DNA of 64,000 nt from Sphingomonas natans (GTDB lineage: Bacteria > Pseudomonadota > Alphaproteobacteria > Sphingomonadales > Sphingomonadaceae). Shown piece by piece: positions 1 to 10,000 of this stretch; positions within the stretch are counted from its first letter, which is position 1, and every line of letters begins with the position of its first letter. The notes beneath the pieces are model-generated. The model was given only the letters and a program-made list of their open reading frames with translations, was not told the origin of the DNA and searched no databases. Made by a program: the position numbers and the translations under genes. Where the stretch lies: assembly GCF_030546695.1 (NCBI RefSeq), contig NZ_JAUOTP010000012.1:113871-177870 (forward strand), written 5' to 3'.

Positions 1-660
1 ATCACGCCGGGCCGGACCACCGCCGACGACGTCGTCTGGTGGTATCGCCAGCGCCTGTCCGATCTCGGGCTCGTGCCTTGGTTCCATCCGTCGATCGGTG
101 TGATCCGCAAGGGCAGCGCCGCGATGCTGGAGGGCGATACGATCATCCAGCCGGGCGATCTGCTGTGGACCGATTTCGGCATCACCTATTTGCGGCTCAA
201 CACGGATACGCAGCATCTCGCTTATGTGCTGAAGCAGGGCGAGACGGAGGCGCCGGCGGGGCTGCGCGCCGGCCTGCGCGCAGCCAATGGCGTGCAGGAT
301 GCCTTGCTCTCCTCGTTCCGCGTGGGTGCCACGGGCAACGAGGTGCTGGCCGCGGCGCGCGCCAAGGCGATCGCGGCCGGACTGAAGCCGTCCATCTATT
401 CGCATCCGCTGGGCTATCATGGCCACGCCGCCGGGCCCGCGATCGGCTTCTGGGACGACCAGAGAGGCGACGAGCGCGGCAGCACTCCGATCGCGCCGAA
501 CACGACCTGGTCGATCGAGCTGGCAGCTTACCTGGCGGTGCCCGAATGGGGCGGGCAGGAGGTGCAGTTCCGGGCCGAGGAGAATGCCTATTTCGATGGC
601 ACGCGCGTGCGCTTCCTCGATGGCCGGCAGACCGCGATCAGACTGATCCCAAACAAGTGA
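1..660 (+). CDS. M24-family metallopeptidase (Xaa-Pro peptidase type), 5' end outside window
   Basis: The frame is open from base 1, so the N-terminal part lies to the left; 219 residues are visible before the TGA. The visible part is the pita-bread catalytic domain of the M24 family (creatinase/Xaa-Pro aminopeptidase). Likely metal ligands are Asp in LLWTDFGITY, a second Asp in LNTDTQHL, His in SHPLGYHGHAAGP, Glu in TWSIELAAYL and Glu in QFRAEENAYF. Such enzymes use two metal ions to release or cleave peptides next to proline. The substrate cannot be told from this fragment, and a non-peptidase member of the fold remains possible. The gene ends 114 bases before the histidine kinase on the same strand, with no sign of coupling. 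Confidence 0.8.
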   Translation: MTPGRTTADDVVWWYRQRLSDLGLVPWFHPSIGVIRKGSAAMLEGDTIIQPGDLLWTDFGITYLRLNTDTQHLAYVLKQGETEAPAGLRAGLRAANGVQDALLSSFRVGATGNEVLAAARAKAIAAGLKPSIYSHPLGYHGHAAGPAIGFWDDQRGDERGSTPIAPNTTWSIELAAYLAVPEWGGQEVQFRAEENAYFDGTRVRFLDGRQTAIRLIPNK

Positions 661-774
661 CGCTCGATGCGCGAAAGCGCCGTCCCGCGGGAACCTTCCG
701 GGGCTTGGCGCATCCCTACCGACGCACGTAAACCGCCATAAGGCGCACCAGCAGCGAACGGGCCCGCAATACCC

Positions 775-3261
775 ATGACTGATACGAACTCCCGGCAGTG
801 GGAGGTGCGCCGCCTCGAGGCGCTCAGCCGTTACGAGATCCTCGATACGCCGCGCGAGACGGCGTTCGACGATGTCGCGCGGCTCGCCGCCGATATCTGC
901 GGCGCGCCGATCGGGGTGGTCAATCTGATCGGCGACGGCCGCCAGTTCTTCAAGGCCGAGGTGGGGCTCGGCGTGCGCGAGACGCCGCTGGAATCGTCCT
1001 TCTGCGCCAAGGCGATTCTCGAAGATGAGTTCCTGCTCGTGCCCGATGCGAGCGCCGATCCGCGCTTCGCGGGCAATCCGCTCGTCACCGGCGAACCCCA
1101 TCTGCGCTTCTACGCGGGCGCGCTGCTCAAGACGCAGGACGGCTATCCGATCGGCACGTTGTGCGTGCTGGATGTCGCACCCAAGGCGCTGACCGAGCTG
1201 CAGCAGCGCACGTTGCGGATCCTGGCGCAGCAGGTGATGGATCAGCTCGATCTGCGGCTGACGATCCGCGAGCGCGGCCATGCCGACCAGCGTTACCGCA
1301 CCTTGTTCAATTCGATGGACGAAGGCTTCTGCATCATCGAATTCCTCGACGGGCCGGACGGACCACTCAGCGACTATGTCCATGTCGAGGCGAATGCGGC
1401 CTATGAGCTGAACGCGGGGATCCCCAATGTCGTCGGCCAGAAGGTGCGCGACATGGTCCCCGACGAGGCCGGCGGCTGGGTAGAGCTCTATCGGCCTGTG
1501 CTGGAGACGGGCATCCCGATCCGCTTCGAGCGCGAACTGGAGGCGACGGGGCGCTATCTGTCGCTCTCCGCCTTCCGGATCGAACCGGCGAGCCGGCGCG
1601 AGGTGGCGGTGCTGTTCCAGGACGTTACCGGCCGCCGCAAGGCCGAGCTGGAGCTCGTCGAGCTCAACCGGACGCTGGAGCGGCGCGTCGCCGAGGCGCT
1701 GGCCGAGCGCAAGCTGCTGGCCGACATCGTCGAAGGCAGCAACGCGCTCGTCCATGTTCTCGATACCGACTATCGCTGGCTCGCGATCAACGGCGCGGCC
1801 GCGCGCGACTTCAAGGCGACGTTCGGCGTCCTGCCGAAGGTCGGCGACAATATGCTGGAGCTGCTCGCCGACAAACCGGTCAACCTCGATGACGTCCGCG
1901 CGCTGTGGACGCGCAGCTTCGCGGGCGAGGAATTCACCGAGGTCATCGCCGTCGGCGAACCCGGGGCGCGGCGCCATTTCGAGGTCCGCTCCAGCATTCT
2001 GCGCGACAAGGACGGCGAGCGCATCGGCGCCTATCAATTCGCCTACGACGTCAGCGATCGGCTGCGCGAGCAGGAGCGGCTGCGCGATGCCGAAGATGCG
2101 CTGCGGCAGGCGCAGAAGATGGAAGCGGTCGGCCAGCTGACCGGCGGCCTCGCGCATGATTTCAATAATCTGCTCGCGGGCATCGCCGGCGCGTTCGAGA
2201 TGATCGGGACGCGGCTCGCGCAGGGGCGCACGCTCGACGTCGAGAAATATCTGGCGGCCGGGCAAGGTGCCGCGCGCCGCGCCGCCGCGCTCACGCACCG
2301 CTTGCTCGCTTTCTCGCGCCGCCAGACGCTCTCGCCCAAGTCGGTCGTGATCAATCGGCTGATGTCGGACCTGGTCGAGCTCGTGCAGCGCACCGTCGGG
2401 CCGTCGATCGAGGTGGAGACGATCGCGGCGGTCGGGCTGTGGCCCACGCTCGTCGACGCCAACCAGCTGGAGAATGCGATCCTCAACCTGTGCATCAACG
2501 CGCGCGACGCGATGCCGGACGGCGGGCGGATCACGATCGAGACGGGCAACAAGTGGCTCGACGAGCGCGCCGCCAACGAGCGCGGGCTCCAGGCGGGGCA
2601 ATATGTGACGGTGTGCGTCAGCGATACGGGCACGGGCATCGAGAAGGCGATCCTGAAGCGCGTCTTCGATCCCTTCTTCACGACCAAGCCGATCGGCGAG
2701 GGGACGGGGCTGGGGCTGTCGATGGTCTACGGCTTCGCGCGCCAGTCGCACGGCCATGTCCGCATCTATTCGGAGCTGGGGCAGGGGACGATGGTCTGCA
2801 TCTACCTCCCCCGCCATGTCGGCGAGGAAGACGAAGTCGAGACGACGGCCGCGTCTGCCGCGACGCCTGCGCAGAGCGGAGCGACGGTCCTGATCGTGGA
2901 TGACGAGCCGACGGTGCGGATGCTGATCGTCGATGCGCTGGAGGACCTGGGCTATGCCTGCGTGGAGGCGGCGGACGGGCCAGCGGGGCTGCGCATCCTG
3001 CAGACGAACGACCGGATCGATCTGCTGATCACCGATGTCGGCTTGCCCGGCGGGCTCAACGGGCGACAGGTGGCGGATGCGGCGCGCGCGCTGCGGCCGG
3101 CGCTGAAGGTGCTGTTCATCACCGGCTATGCCGAGAATGCGGTGCTGAACCACGGGCATATCGAGCGCGGCATGGAAGTGCTGACCAAGCCGTTCGCGAT
3201 CGGCGATCTCGCGATCCGCGTCGATCGTTTGCTGCAGGGCGACGCCGGGCGCACTGCCTGA
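775..3261 (+). CDS. Hybrid sensor histidine kinase (GAF-PAS-PAS-HisKA-HATPase-REC)
   Basis: 828 residues. A GAF domain covers about residues 25-165 and opens with the LSRYEILDTPRE segment common in GAF kinases. Two PAS-like regions follow (about 175-290 and 320-435). The phospho-acceptor helix carries GGLAHDFNNLL with His461. The ATPase domain shows NLCINARDAM (N box), DTGTGI (G1) and GEGTGLGLS (G2). The C-terminal receiver domain begins at TVLIVDDEPTVRM and has the acceptor Asp754 in ITDVGLPG. No transmembrane segment is visible, so it is probably a cytoplasmic sensor. The receiver suggests either a phosphorelay or self-control of the kinase. No separate response regulator or phosphotransfer gene lies nearby, so its output is unknown. 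Confidence 0.9.
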   Translation: MTDTNSRQWEVRRLEALSRYEILDTPRETAFDDVARLAADICGAPIGVVNLIGDGRQFFKAEVGLGVRETPLESSFCAKAILEDEFLLVPDASADPRFAGNPLVTGEPHLRFYAGALLKTQDGYPIGTLCVLDVAPKALTELQQRTLRILAQQVMDQLDLRLTIRERGHADQRYRTLFNSMDEGFCIIEFLDGPDGPLSDYVHVEANAAYELNAGIPNVVGQKVRDMVPDEAGGWVELYRPVLETGIPIRFERELEATGRYLSLSAFRIEPASRREVAVLFQDVTGRRKAELELVELNRTLERRVAEALAERKLLADIVEGSNALVHVLDTDYRWLAINGAAARDFKATFGVLPKVGDNMLELLADKPVNLDDVRALWTRSFAGEEFTEVIAVGEPGARRHFEVRSSILRDKDGERIGAYQFAYDVSDRLREQERLRDAEDALRQAQKMEAVGQLTGGLAHDFNNLLAGIAGAFEMIGTRLAQGRTLDVEKYLAAGQGAARRAAALTHRLLAFSRRQTLSPKSVVINRLMSDLVELVQRTVGPSIEVETIAAVGLWPTLVDANQLENAILNLCINARDAMPDGGRITIETGNKWLDERAANERGLQAGQYVTVCVSDTGTGIEKAILKRVFDPFFTTKPIGEGTGLGLSMVYGFARQSHGHVRIYSELGQGTMVCIYLPRHVGEEDEVETTAASAATPAQSGATVLIVDDEPTVRMLIVDALEDLGYACVEAADGPAGLRILQTNDRIDLLITDVGLPGGLNGRQVADAARALRPALKVLFITGYAENAVLNHGHIERGMEVLTKPFAIGDLAIRVDRLLQGDAGRTA

Positions 3262-3346
3262 GGGCCGGGAGGGCGAGTGCGCGCTCAGCGCTGGTTCAGG
3301 CTGGTGGGCGCAAAGAGCAGGACAAGAACATCGCGAGGAGAGGAAT

Positions 3347-3751
3347 ATGCGACACGCACTCCCAATCATGCTCGCCGCCGCTCTGATCGCGGGCGGCGCA
3401 TCGGCCAGGTCGGCCCAGCCCAATATCAAGGGCGAGGCGGAGCTTGCCAAGCTGCTGGACGGCCGCGTCGCGGGCAAGCCGGTCAACTGCATCAGCACGA
3501 CCAATTCGCAATCCAGCCGGATCATCGACGGCACTGCAGTCGTGTACCAGTCGACCGGGCGGACGCTCTACGTGAACCGGCCGCGGATCGGCGCGGATTC
3601 GCTGCGCAACGACGATATCCTCGTCACCAAGATCTGGGGATCGCAATTGTGCAGCCTGGATCAGGTGCGGCTCGTCGACCGCACGAGCCGCTTCCCGCGC
3701 TCGTTCGTCGGGCTCGGCGAGTTCGTGCCTTATACCAAGCCGAAGAGCTGA
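3347..3751 (+). CDS. Small secreted protein of unknown function
   Basis: 134 residues. The N-terminus (MRHALPIMLAAALIAGGASA) is a typical Sec signal peptide with an AxA-like cleavage site, so a periplasmic location is likely. The mature part has two cysteines (in KPVNCIST and WGSQLCSLD) that could form a disulfide. I recognise no named domain, although small secreted proteins of this size and layout are common in sphingomonads. The start is supported by GAGAGGAAT just upstream of the ATG. It is convergent with the permease gene: only 7 bases separate the two stop codons, so no separate terminator fits between them. Confidence 0.65.
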   Translation: MRHALPIMLAAALIAGGASARSAQPNIKGEAELAKLLDGRVAGKPVNCISTTNSQSSRIIDGTAVVYQSTGRTLYVNRPRIGADSLRNDDILVTKIWGSQLCSLDQVRLVDRTSRFPRSFVGLGEFVPYTKPKS

Positions 3752-3758
3752 CCCCGCT

Positions 3759-5165
3759 TTAGTCGATCGCGATCGTCCGGCGGCGCGCGCCGGTGGCGGC
3801 GTAGATCGCCAGGCCGAGCGCGTTCCAGACGACGAAATAGCCCTGCGTCTTCGCGGGCAGGCTGGCGAACAGATAGAGGCAGCCCAGGATGCCGAAGCCG
3901 CCGACGAACCAGGCGGCGGGGGTGCGGAAGGTGCGCGGCGCATCGGGCGCGCGCACCCGCATGATCAGCATGCAGGCGCAGACCGCGACGAAGGCGGCGA
4001 GCGTGCCGGCATTGGCGAGCGCCGCGATCTCGTCGAGCGGGAACAGGCCCGCGATCGCCCCGACGATGACCGCGGTGAAGAGCGTGATCCGCACCGGCGT
4101 GCCCCGCGCCGAGACCGTGGCGAGGCTGCCCGGCAGCAGGCCATCGCGCGCCATCACGAAAAAGATACGCGACTGGCCGTAGAAGAAGGCGAGGATCACC
4201 GTGGGCAAGGCGATCACCGCGGAGGCGGCGAGGAAGGTCGCGGCCTTGGGCTGGCCCAGCTCGCGCAGGATCAGCGCCAGCGGCTCGGGGCTCTTGGCGA
4301 AGCTCGTGAACGGGATCGCGCCGACCGCGGCGCCGGCGACGCCGACATAGATGAGGATGCAGACGAGCATCGATCCGACGATGCCGATCGGCAGATCGCG
4401 GCTTGGGTTCTTCGTCTCCTCGGCGGCGGTGGCGATCGCATCGAAGCCGTAGAAGGCGAAGAAGATGATCGCGGCGGCGGCCATCACCCCGCGCTCGACT
4501 CCGTCCGGCCCGGTCGCCTTGATGAAGCCGAACGGGGCGAAGGGGTGGAGGTGCGCGGCGTTGAAATAGGGCAAGGCGACTGCGACGAAGACGGCGAGCG
4601 CGACGATCTTCACGAGGACCAGACAAGCATTGAGCGTCGCGCTCTCGCGCGTGCCGACGATCAGCAGCCCGGCGACGACGGCGATGATGAGGATCGCCGG
4701 CAGATTGGCGACGCCGCCCAGCGCCGGGCCCTGCATCACGCTCATCGGCACGCCGAGCGCCGCCTGGAGCAAGGGCGCGGCATAGCCCGACCAGCCGACC
4801 GCGACCGCGCTGACGACGAGGCTATATTCGAGGATCAGGCTCCAGCCGATCACCCAGGCGACGAGCTCGCCGATCACGACATAGGTGTAGGTGTAGGCGC
4901 TGCCCGAGGCGGGGATCATCGTCGCCATTTCGGCATAAGCGAGCGCGGCGCAGGCGCAGATCGCGCCGGCGATCGCGAACGACAGGATCACCGCTGGCCC
5001 GGCCTTGTCCGCGCCGACGCCGATCAGGGTGAGGATCCCGGTGCCGACGATCGCGCCGACGCCCAATGCGATCAGGTGCGGCCAGCTGAGCGTCCGCGCG
5101 AGGCGATGCTCGGCCGCCATCTCGGCCGAGGGCACGATGATCTTGCGCCTGTTCCAGTTCGCCAT
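3759..5165 (-). CDS. APC-superfamily amino-acid permease
   Basis: 468 residues with about 12 hydrophobic spans, the usual size of the cationic amino acid transporter (CAT/YfnA-like) branch of the APC superfamily. The first span has the conserved substrate-backbone loop IALGVGAIVGTGIL (about residues 33-46), and the APC-typical FFAFYGFDAIATAAEETKNP motif lies near the middle. It should import amino acids across the inner membrane by proton symport. The start at 5165 has AAGGAG seven bases upstream. It stands alone; the next gene in the same direction (outer-membrane factor) is separated by about 250 bases that contain a palindromic repeat. The exact substrate cannot be read from the sequence. 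Confidence 0.88.
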   Translation of the reverse strand: MANWNRRKIIVPSAEMAAEHRLARTLSWPHLIALGVGAIVGTGILTLIGVGADKAGPAVILSFAIAGAICACAALAYAEMATMIPASGSAYTYTYVVIGELVAWVIGWSLILEYSLVVSAVAVGWSGYAAPLLQAALGVPMSVMQGPALGGVANLPAILIIAVVAGLLIVGTRESATLNACLVLVKIVALAVFVAVALPYFNAAHLHPFAPFGFIKATGPDGVERGVMAAAAIIFFAFYGFDAIATAAEETKNPSRDLPIGIVGSMLVCILIYVGVAGAAVGAIPFTSFAKSPEPLALILRELGQPKAATFLAASAVIALPTVILAFFYGQSRIFFVMARDGLLPGSLATVSARGTPVRITLFTAVIVGAIAGLFPLDEIAALANAGTLAAFVAVCACMLIMRVRAPDAPRTFRTPAAWFVGGFGILGCLYLFASLPAKTQGYFVVWNALGLAIYAATGARRRTIAID

Positions 5166-5302
5166 GCGGTGCTCCTTCGGCGGGCAGCATAGCCGGGAAT
5201 GCGCGGGGCTGAAGCGGTTTTGCTGGGCGAGAGGGCAGCGGGTGATTCGTGGCTAAAGCGGCAATTGTCTCAAGCAATGCATGCAAGGCTCGAACCCCCA
5301 CT

Positions 5303-5361
5303 CCGTTTGCCCTGAGCTTCTCGGAAGAAAGACCGTGCTTCGACAGGCTCAGCACAAACGG
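5303..5361. repeat. Palindromic intergenic repeat element (REP-like), copy 1
   Basis: Imperfect inverted repeat: one arm reads ccgtttgccctgagcttctc and the other ends gcttcgacaggctcagcac followed by aaacgg. The arms match those at 10270-10347, 22580-22665 and 58667-58749, so this is a dispersed family in this genome. It sits between the permease start and the stop of the outer-membrane factor gene. Confidence 0.7.
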
Positions 5362-5415
5362 TTTTTTGGGGCTAGTCCGAGTTTTGCAACGGCCCCTTCC
5401 CGAGAAGGGAAGAGG

Positions 5416-6852
5416 TTACCGCCCCGCCACCGTTACCGGCGCATCCGGGGTCTGCCAGCCGCCGCCCAATGCCTTGAACACGTCCACCTGCGCCAGCGCC
5501 AGCGCCGCATCGGCTTGCGCGAGCGCGGCTTCGGTGTCGGCGAAGGTGCGTTCGGAATCGAGCAATACGAGGAAATCGACGACGCCCTCGCGCTGGCGGG
5601 CGCGGACGATGCGGACCGCGCGCGCGGCCTCGTCGCGCGCGCTGGCGAGCGCGCGGCGGCGATCGATCAGGCGGGCATAATTGGAGAGCGCGGTGTCAGT
5701 CTCCTGAATCGCGCGCAGCACCGTGCCGTCGAAGCTGGCGAGCGAGGCCTGCGTGTCGGCGCGCGCGCCGGCGATGCGCGCGCGGGCGCCCTCCTGATTG
5801 GGGAAGGTCCAGCTGATCAGCGGCCCGAGCAGCCAGCCCAGGGGGCCGGCGCCGAAGATATTCGAGAAGCCGTTGCCGCTCGACGCGATCGAACCGCCCA
5901 GCGAGATGTGCGGATAGAGTTCGGACGTGGCGACGCCGATCCGCGCCGTATCCGCCGCGAGCCGCCGCTCGGCCGCGCGCACGTCGGGCCGGCGCGCGAG
6001 CAAGGCGCCGCCGTCGCCGATCGGGATCGGCTGGGCGATTTCGGGCGGGGCGGTGCGCACCGACGCGTCGGCGGGGAGCTCGTTCGGTGTGCGGCCGGTG
6101 AGCATCGCGAGGCGATAGAGCGCGGCCTGGCGCTGGGCGATAAGCGGCGGGATCTCGGCGCGGCGCTGTTCGCGCAGCGCGGCGAGCCGGGCGACGTCGA
6201 GCCGCTCGGCGCGGCCGGCCCGGAAGCGCTTGTCGGTGACGTCGAGCGAGCGATCGAGCAGGCCGAGCACGCGCTCGGCCACGGCCTGCTGCTGCGCGGC
6301 GGCGGCGGCCTCGACATAAGCGCTCGTCACCTCGGCGACGACGGCGATGCGGACCGCCTGGCTGTCGGCCGCGGCCGCGCCGACATCGCCGCGCGCGGCC
6401 TCGATCTCGCGCTTCACGCGGCCGGAGAGATCGAGCTCGTAGGAGACGTCGAGCCCGAGATTGACGCTCCAATCCTCGCGATCCGCGCCGATCGGGCGGC
6501 GGTTCGAGGAGAAGCGGCCATATTGCGGGGCGGCCGAGAGATCGGTCTGGGGCAGGCGATCGTTGCGCGCCTCGCGCAGGTCGGCGCGCGCCTTGTCGAG
6601 CCGGGCGACGGCGACGCGCAGATCGGTGTTGGCGGCAAGCGCATCGGCGATCAGGCGATCGAGGACGGGATCGTTGTAGAGCTGCCACCAGCGATCGGGC
6701 GTCTCGCTCTCGGCGACGGGCGCGCCGGCGGCGATGAGCGGCGCGGTCCTGCTCGCGCTGGCGATGGGCGGGACATAATTCGGTCCGACCGCGCAGGCGG
6801 CGAGCGCGAGCAAAGAGACGGGAGCGAGGAGGGCGCGGAGACGGCGCGACAT
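5416..6852 (-). CDS. RND efflux outer-membrane factor lipoprotein (NodT/OprM type)
   Basis: 478 residues from the start chosen at 6852. From there the protein begins MSRRLRALLAPVSLL and has a lipoprotein signal with lipobox LAAC (Cys20) followed by AVGPNYVPP, the classic start of mature OprM/NodT proteins. A longer open frame runs to 7029 but passes through the palindromic repeat, so that extension is not credible. Two repeated halves rich in Ala/Arg/Leu heptads are typical of the TolC-type helical barrel. It forms the outer-membrane duct of the tripartite pump encoded by the two upstream genes. The 187-base gap to the pump gene holds a large palindrome that could separate or tune expression. 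Confidence 0.9.
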   Translation of the reverse strand: MSRRLRALLAPVSLLALAACAVGPNYVPPIASASRTAPLIAAGAPVAESETPDRWWQLYNDPVLDRLIADALAANTDLRVAVARLDKARADLREARNDRLPQTDLSAAPQYGRFSSNRRPIGADREDWSVNLGLDVSYELDLSGRVKREIEAARGDVGAAAADSQAVRIAVVAEVTSAYVEAAAAAQQQAVAERVLGLLDRSLDVTDKRFRAGRAERLDVARLAALREQRRAEIPPLIAQRQAALYRLAMLTGRTPNELPADASVRTAPPEIAQPIPIGDGGALLARRPDVRAAERRLAADTARIGVATSELYPHISLGGSIASSGNGFSNIFGAGPLGWLLGPLISWTFPNQEGARARIAGARADTQASLASFDGTVLRAIQETDTALSNYARLIDRRRALASARDEAARAVRIVRARQREGVVDFLVLLDSERTFADTEAALAQADAALALAQVDVFKALGGGWQTPDAPVTVAGR

Positions 6853-6884
6853 CGCGTTTCCGACGGCGTTCGTCGCCGCGATCC

Positions 6885-7000
6885 GCTCATCCTGAGGAGA
6901 GGCTGAGCCTGTCGAAGCCTCGTCTCGAAGGACCAGCACTGCTGCGGCCGTCCTTCGAGACGCCATTTCGACTGCGCTCAATGGCTCCTCAGGATGAGCG
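6885..7000. repeat. Long palindromic element inside the efflux operon
   Basis: About 116 bases with arms reading gctcatcctgaggag...cgtctcgaaggac and gtccttcgagacg...ctcctcaggatgagc. The outer and inner arm segments are nearly perfect inverted matches. The inner part contains the gagcctgtcgaag core seen in the other repeats. It lies between the pump gene and the outer-membrane factor gene, where the transcript would fold into a long hairpin. Confidence 0.8.
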
Positions 7001-7039
7001 GGGGTGGGCGTCTTGGCAAAGTTGTTCATAGCAACTGTC

Positions 7040-10000
7040 CTATTCGGCCGGCTGCAGCGCGGCCGGGGCGGCGCCGGGGCGGCGGCGCTCCAGACGCTGC
7101 GCGAGCCCGCGGCAGACGACGTAGAAGGTGGGGGTGAAGATCAGGCCGAAGCCGGTGACGCCGATCATCCCTGAGAAGACCGCGGTGCCGAGCGCCTGGC
7201 GCAGCTCCGAGCCCGCGCCCTTCGCCAGCACCAGCGGCACGGCGCCGAGGATGAAGGCGAAGCTCGTCATCAGGATCGGGCGGAGCCGATCCTTCGCGGC
7301 GCGGACCGCGGCATCGACGGGGGAGAGCCCGTCCTCCTCCTCGGCCTGCCGCGCGAATTCGACCACGAGGATCGCATTCTTGGCGGCGAGCGCGATCAGC
7401 ACGACCAGCCCGATCTGCGTCAGCACATTATTGTCCATGCCGCGGATGTTCACCCCGGTCATCGCCGCGAGCAGGCACATCGGCACGATCAGGATGATCG
7501 CGAGCGGCAATGTCAGGCTCTCATATTGCGCGGCGAGGACGAGGAAGACGAACACGACCGCCATGCCGAAGACGAGCGCGGAGGAATTGCCCGCCGACTT
7601 CTGCTGATAGGCGATGCCCGTCCATTCGCTGTCGTAGCTGGCTGGCAACGTCTCGGCGGCGAGCTTCTCCATCGTGCCGAGCGCCTGGCCCGACGAGACT
7701 CCCGGCGCGGTATCGCCATCGACCTCGACCGCGGGGAAAAGATTGTAGCGGACGACGCGATAGGGGCCGGACTTGTCCTGGAAGGTCGCGACCGAGCCGA
7801 TAGGGACCATCGCGCCGGAGGCGGAGCGGGTCTTCAGATTGGCGATGTCCGCGGTCGTGTTGCGGAAGCGCGCATCGGCCTGGGCGGTGACGCGATAGGT
7901 GCGCCCCAGCAGGTTGAAGTCGTTGACGAAGGTCGAGCCCAGATAGACCTGCAGCGCTTCGAACACGCGCTCCGGCGGCAGGCCGATCAGGTTCGCCTTG
8001 CGACGATCGATATCGGCGAAGATGCGCGGCGTGGCGGTATCAAAGAAGGTGTAGATCTGCTTGAGGCCGGGGGTCTGGTTGGCCTTGCCGATCAGGCCGA
8101 AGCTCGTCTCGCCGAGCTTCTTATAGCCGTTGCCGCCCTTGTCCTGGATCATCAGGCGATAGCCGCCGGCCGAGCCGATGCCCTGGATGAGCGGAGGCGG
8201 AATCATGAGCAGGCGCGCCTCGTTGATGTCGGCGGTGGCCTTGCCCGCCTCGGCCATGATCGAGCCGAGCGTGACGCCGAGCTTCTCGCGATCGGCGAAG
8301 CTCTTGAGCGGGATATAGGCCGCGGCCGAATTGGGGGCGAGCGTCTGCGAGGGGCCGTCGAAGCCCGCGAGCATCACCGCGCCCTTGACGCCGGCGAGCG
8401 GCAGGATGCGCTGGGCGACCTTCTTCATCACCGCATCGGTGCGCTCGACCGAGGAGCCGGGCGGAAGCTGGATGACGGTGAGGAAATAGCCCTGGTCCTG
8501 CGCGGGGACGAAGCCCGTGGGCGTGACCCAGAAGACCGCGCCGGTGACCGCGATGAGCCCGGCATAGGCGATCATCATCCGCTTCGGCATCAGCACGAGC
8601 TTGCGCGTGAGCTTGGCATAGCCCTCGCTCATCCGCTCGAAGCCGCGGTTGAAGCGGTCGCCCGCGTCCGAGAGGATCCGCTTCCAGCGCGGACCGCCCG
8701 ACACATCCTCACGCGGGCGCAGCAGCATCGCGGCGAGCGCGGGCGAGAGGGTGAGCGAGAGCAGGAGCGAGATGATCGTCGCGGTCGAGATCGTCACCGC
8801 GAACTGGCGGTAGAAGGCGCCCGACAGGCCCGTGAGGAAGAGCGTCGGGATGAACACCGCGCACAGCACGAGCACGATCGCGACGAGCGCGGTCGAGACC
8901 TCGTCCATCGACTTGCGTGCTGCTTCCAGGGGGCTGAGGCCGTGCTCGAGATTGCGCTCGACATTCTCGACGACGACGATCGCATCGTCGACGACGATGC
9001 CGATCGCGAGCACCATGCCGAACAGCGACAGGTTGTTGAGCGAATAGCCGACCGCGGCGAGCACCGCGAACGTGCCGATCAGCGAGACGGGGATCGCGAC
9101 CACGGGGATGATCGCCGCGCGCCACTTCTGGAGGAACACCAGGATGACGAGCACGACGAGGATCACCGCTTCGAACAAGGTATGCTTCACCGCGTCGATC
9201 GACTGGGCGATGAACTCGGTCGGATTGTAGATGACGCTGTAGCCGAGGCCCTTCGGGAACTTGGCCTTCATCTCCTCCATCGCGGCGGAGACGCCCTGCG
9301 CGGCGGCGAGCGCGTTCGACCCGGGGCGCTGGAAGACCGCGACGATCACGGTCGGCTTGCCGGACAGGTATGTGTTGCTGCCATAATCCTGCGCGCCCAA
9401 TTCGACGCGGGCGACGTCGCCGACGCGGACCTGGCGGCCATCGGCATCGGTGCGGATGATGACGTCGGCGAATTGCTGCGGCTCGGTCAGGCGCCCTTGC
9501 GTCTCGACGCTGAGCTGGAAGGCATTTCCCTGCGCATAAGGCGGCGCGCCGATCGCGCCCGAGGCGACCTGGACGTTCTGCGCGCGCAAGGCCGCGACGA
9601 TTTCCCCGGGGGTCAGATCGAGCGCGGCGGCGCGGTTGGGATCGATCCAGACCCGCATCGAGAAATCGCGGCTGCCGAACAATTGCACGTCGCCGACGCC
9701 GTCGATGCGCGCGAGCCGGTCGCGGACCTGCGTCAGCGCATAATTGGAGATGTAGCCGCGATCGAGGCTGTCGTCGGGGGAGACGAGATTGACGACCATC
9801 AGGAAGTCGGGCGAGGTTTTCTTCGTGACGACGCCGAAGCGCTGCACGTCCTCGGGCAAACGCGGCAGCGCGACCGCGACGCGATTCTGGACGAGCACCT
9901 GCGCTGCATCCAGATCGGTGCCGATCTTGAAGGTGACGGTGATCGTCAGCTTGCCGTCACCCGTCGATTGGCTCGACTGGTAGAGCATGTTGTCGACGCC

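Noticed and set aside
5281..6906. A 541-codon plus-strand frame opposite the outer-membrane factor gene.
   Set aside because: Arg/Gly/Ala-rich shadow frame; the minus-strand gene has a lipobox and family motifs.
6853..7029. N-terminal extension of the outer-membrane factor to 7029.
   Set aside because: The extra 59 residues are encoded by the palindromic repeat and would bury the lipoprotein signal inside the protein.
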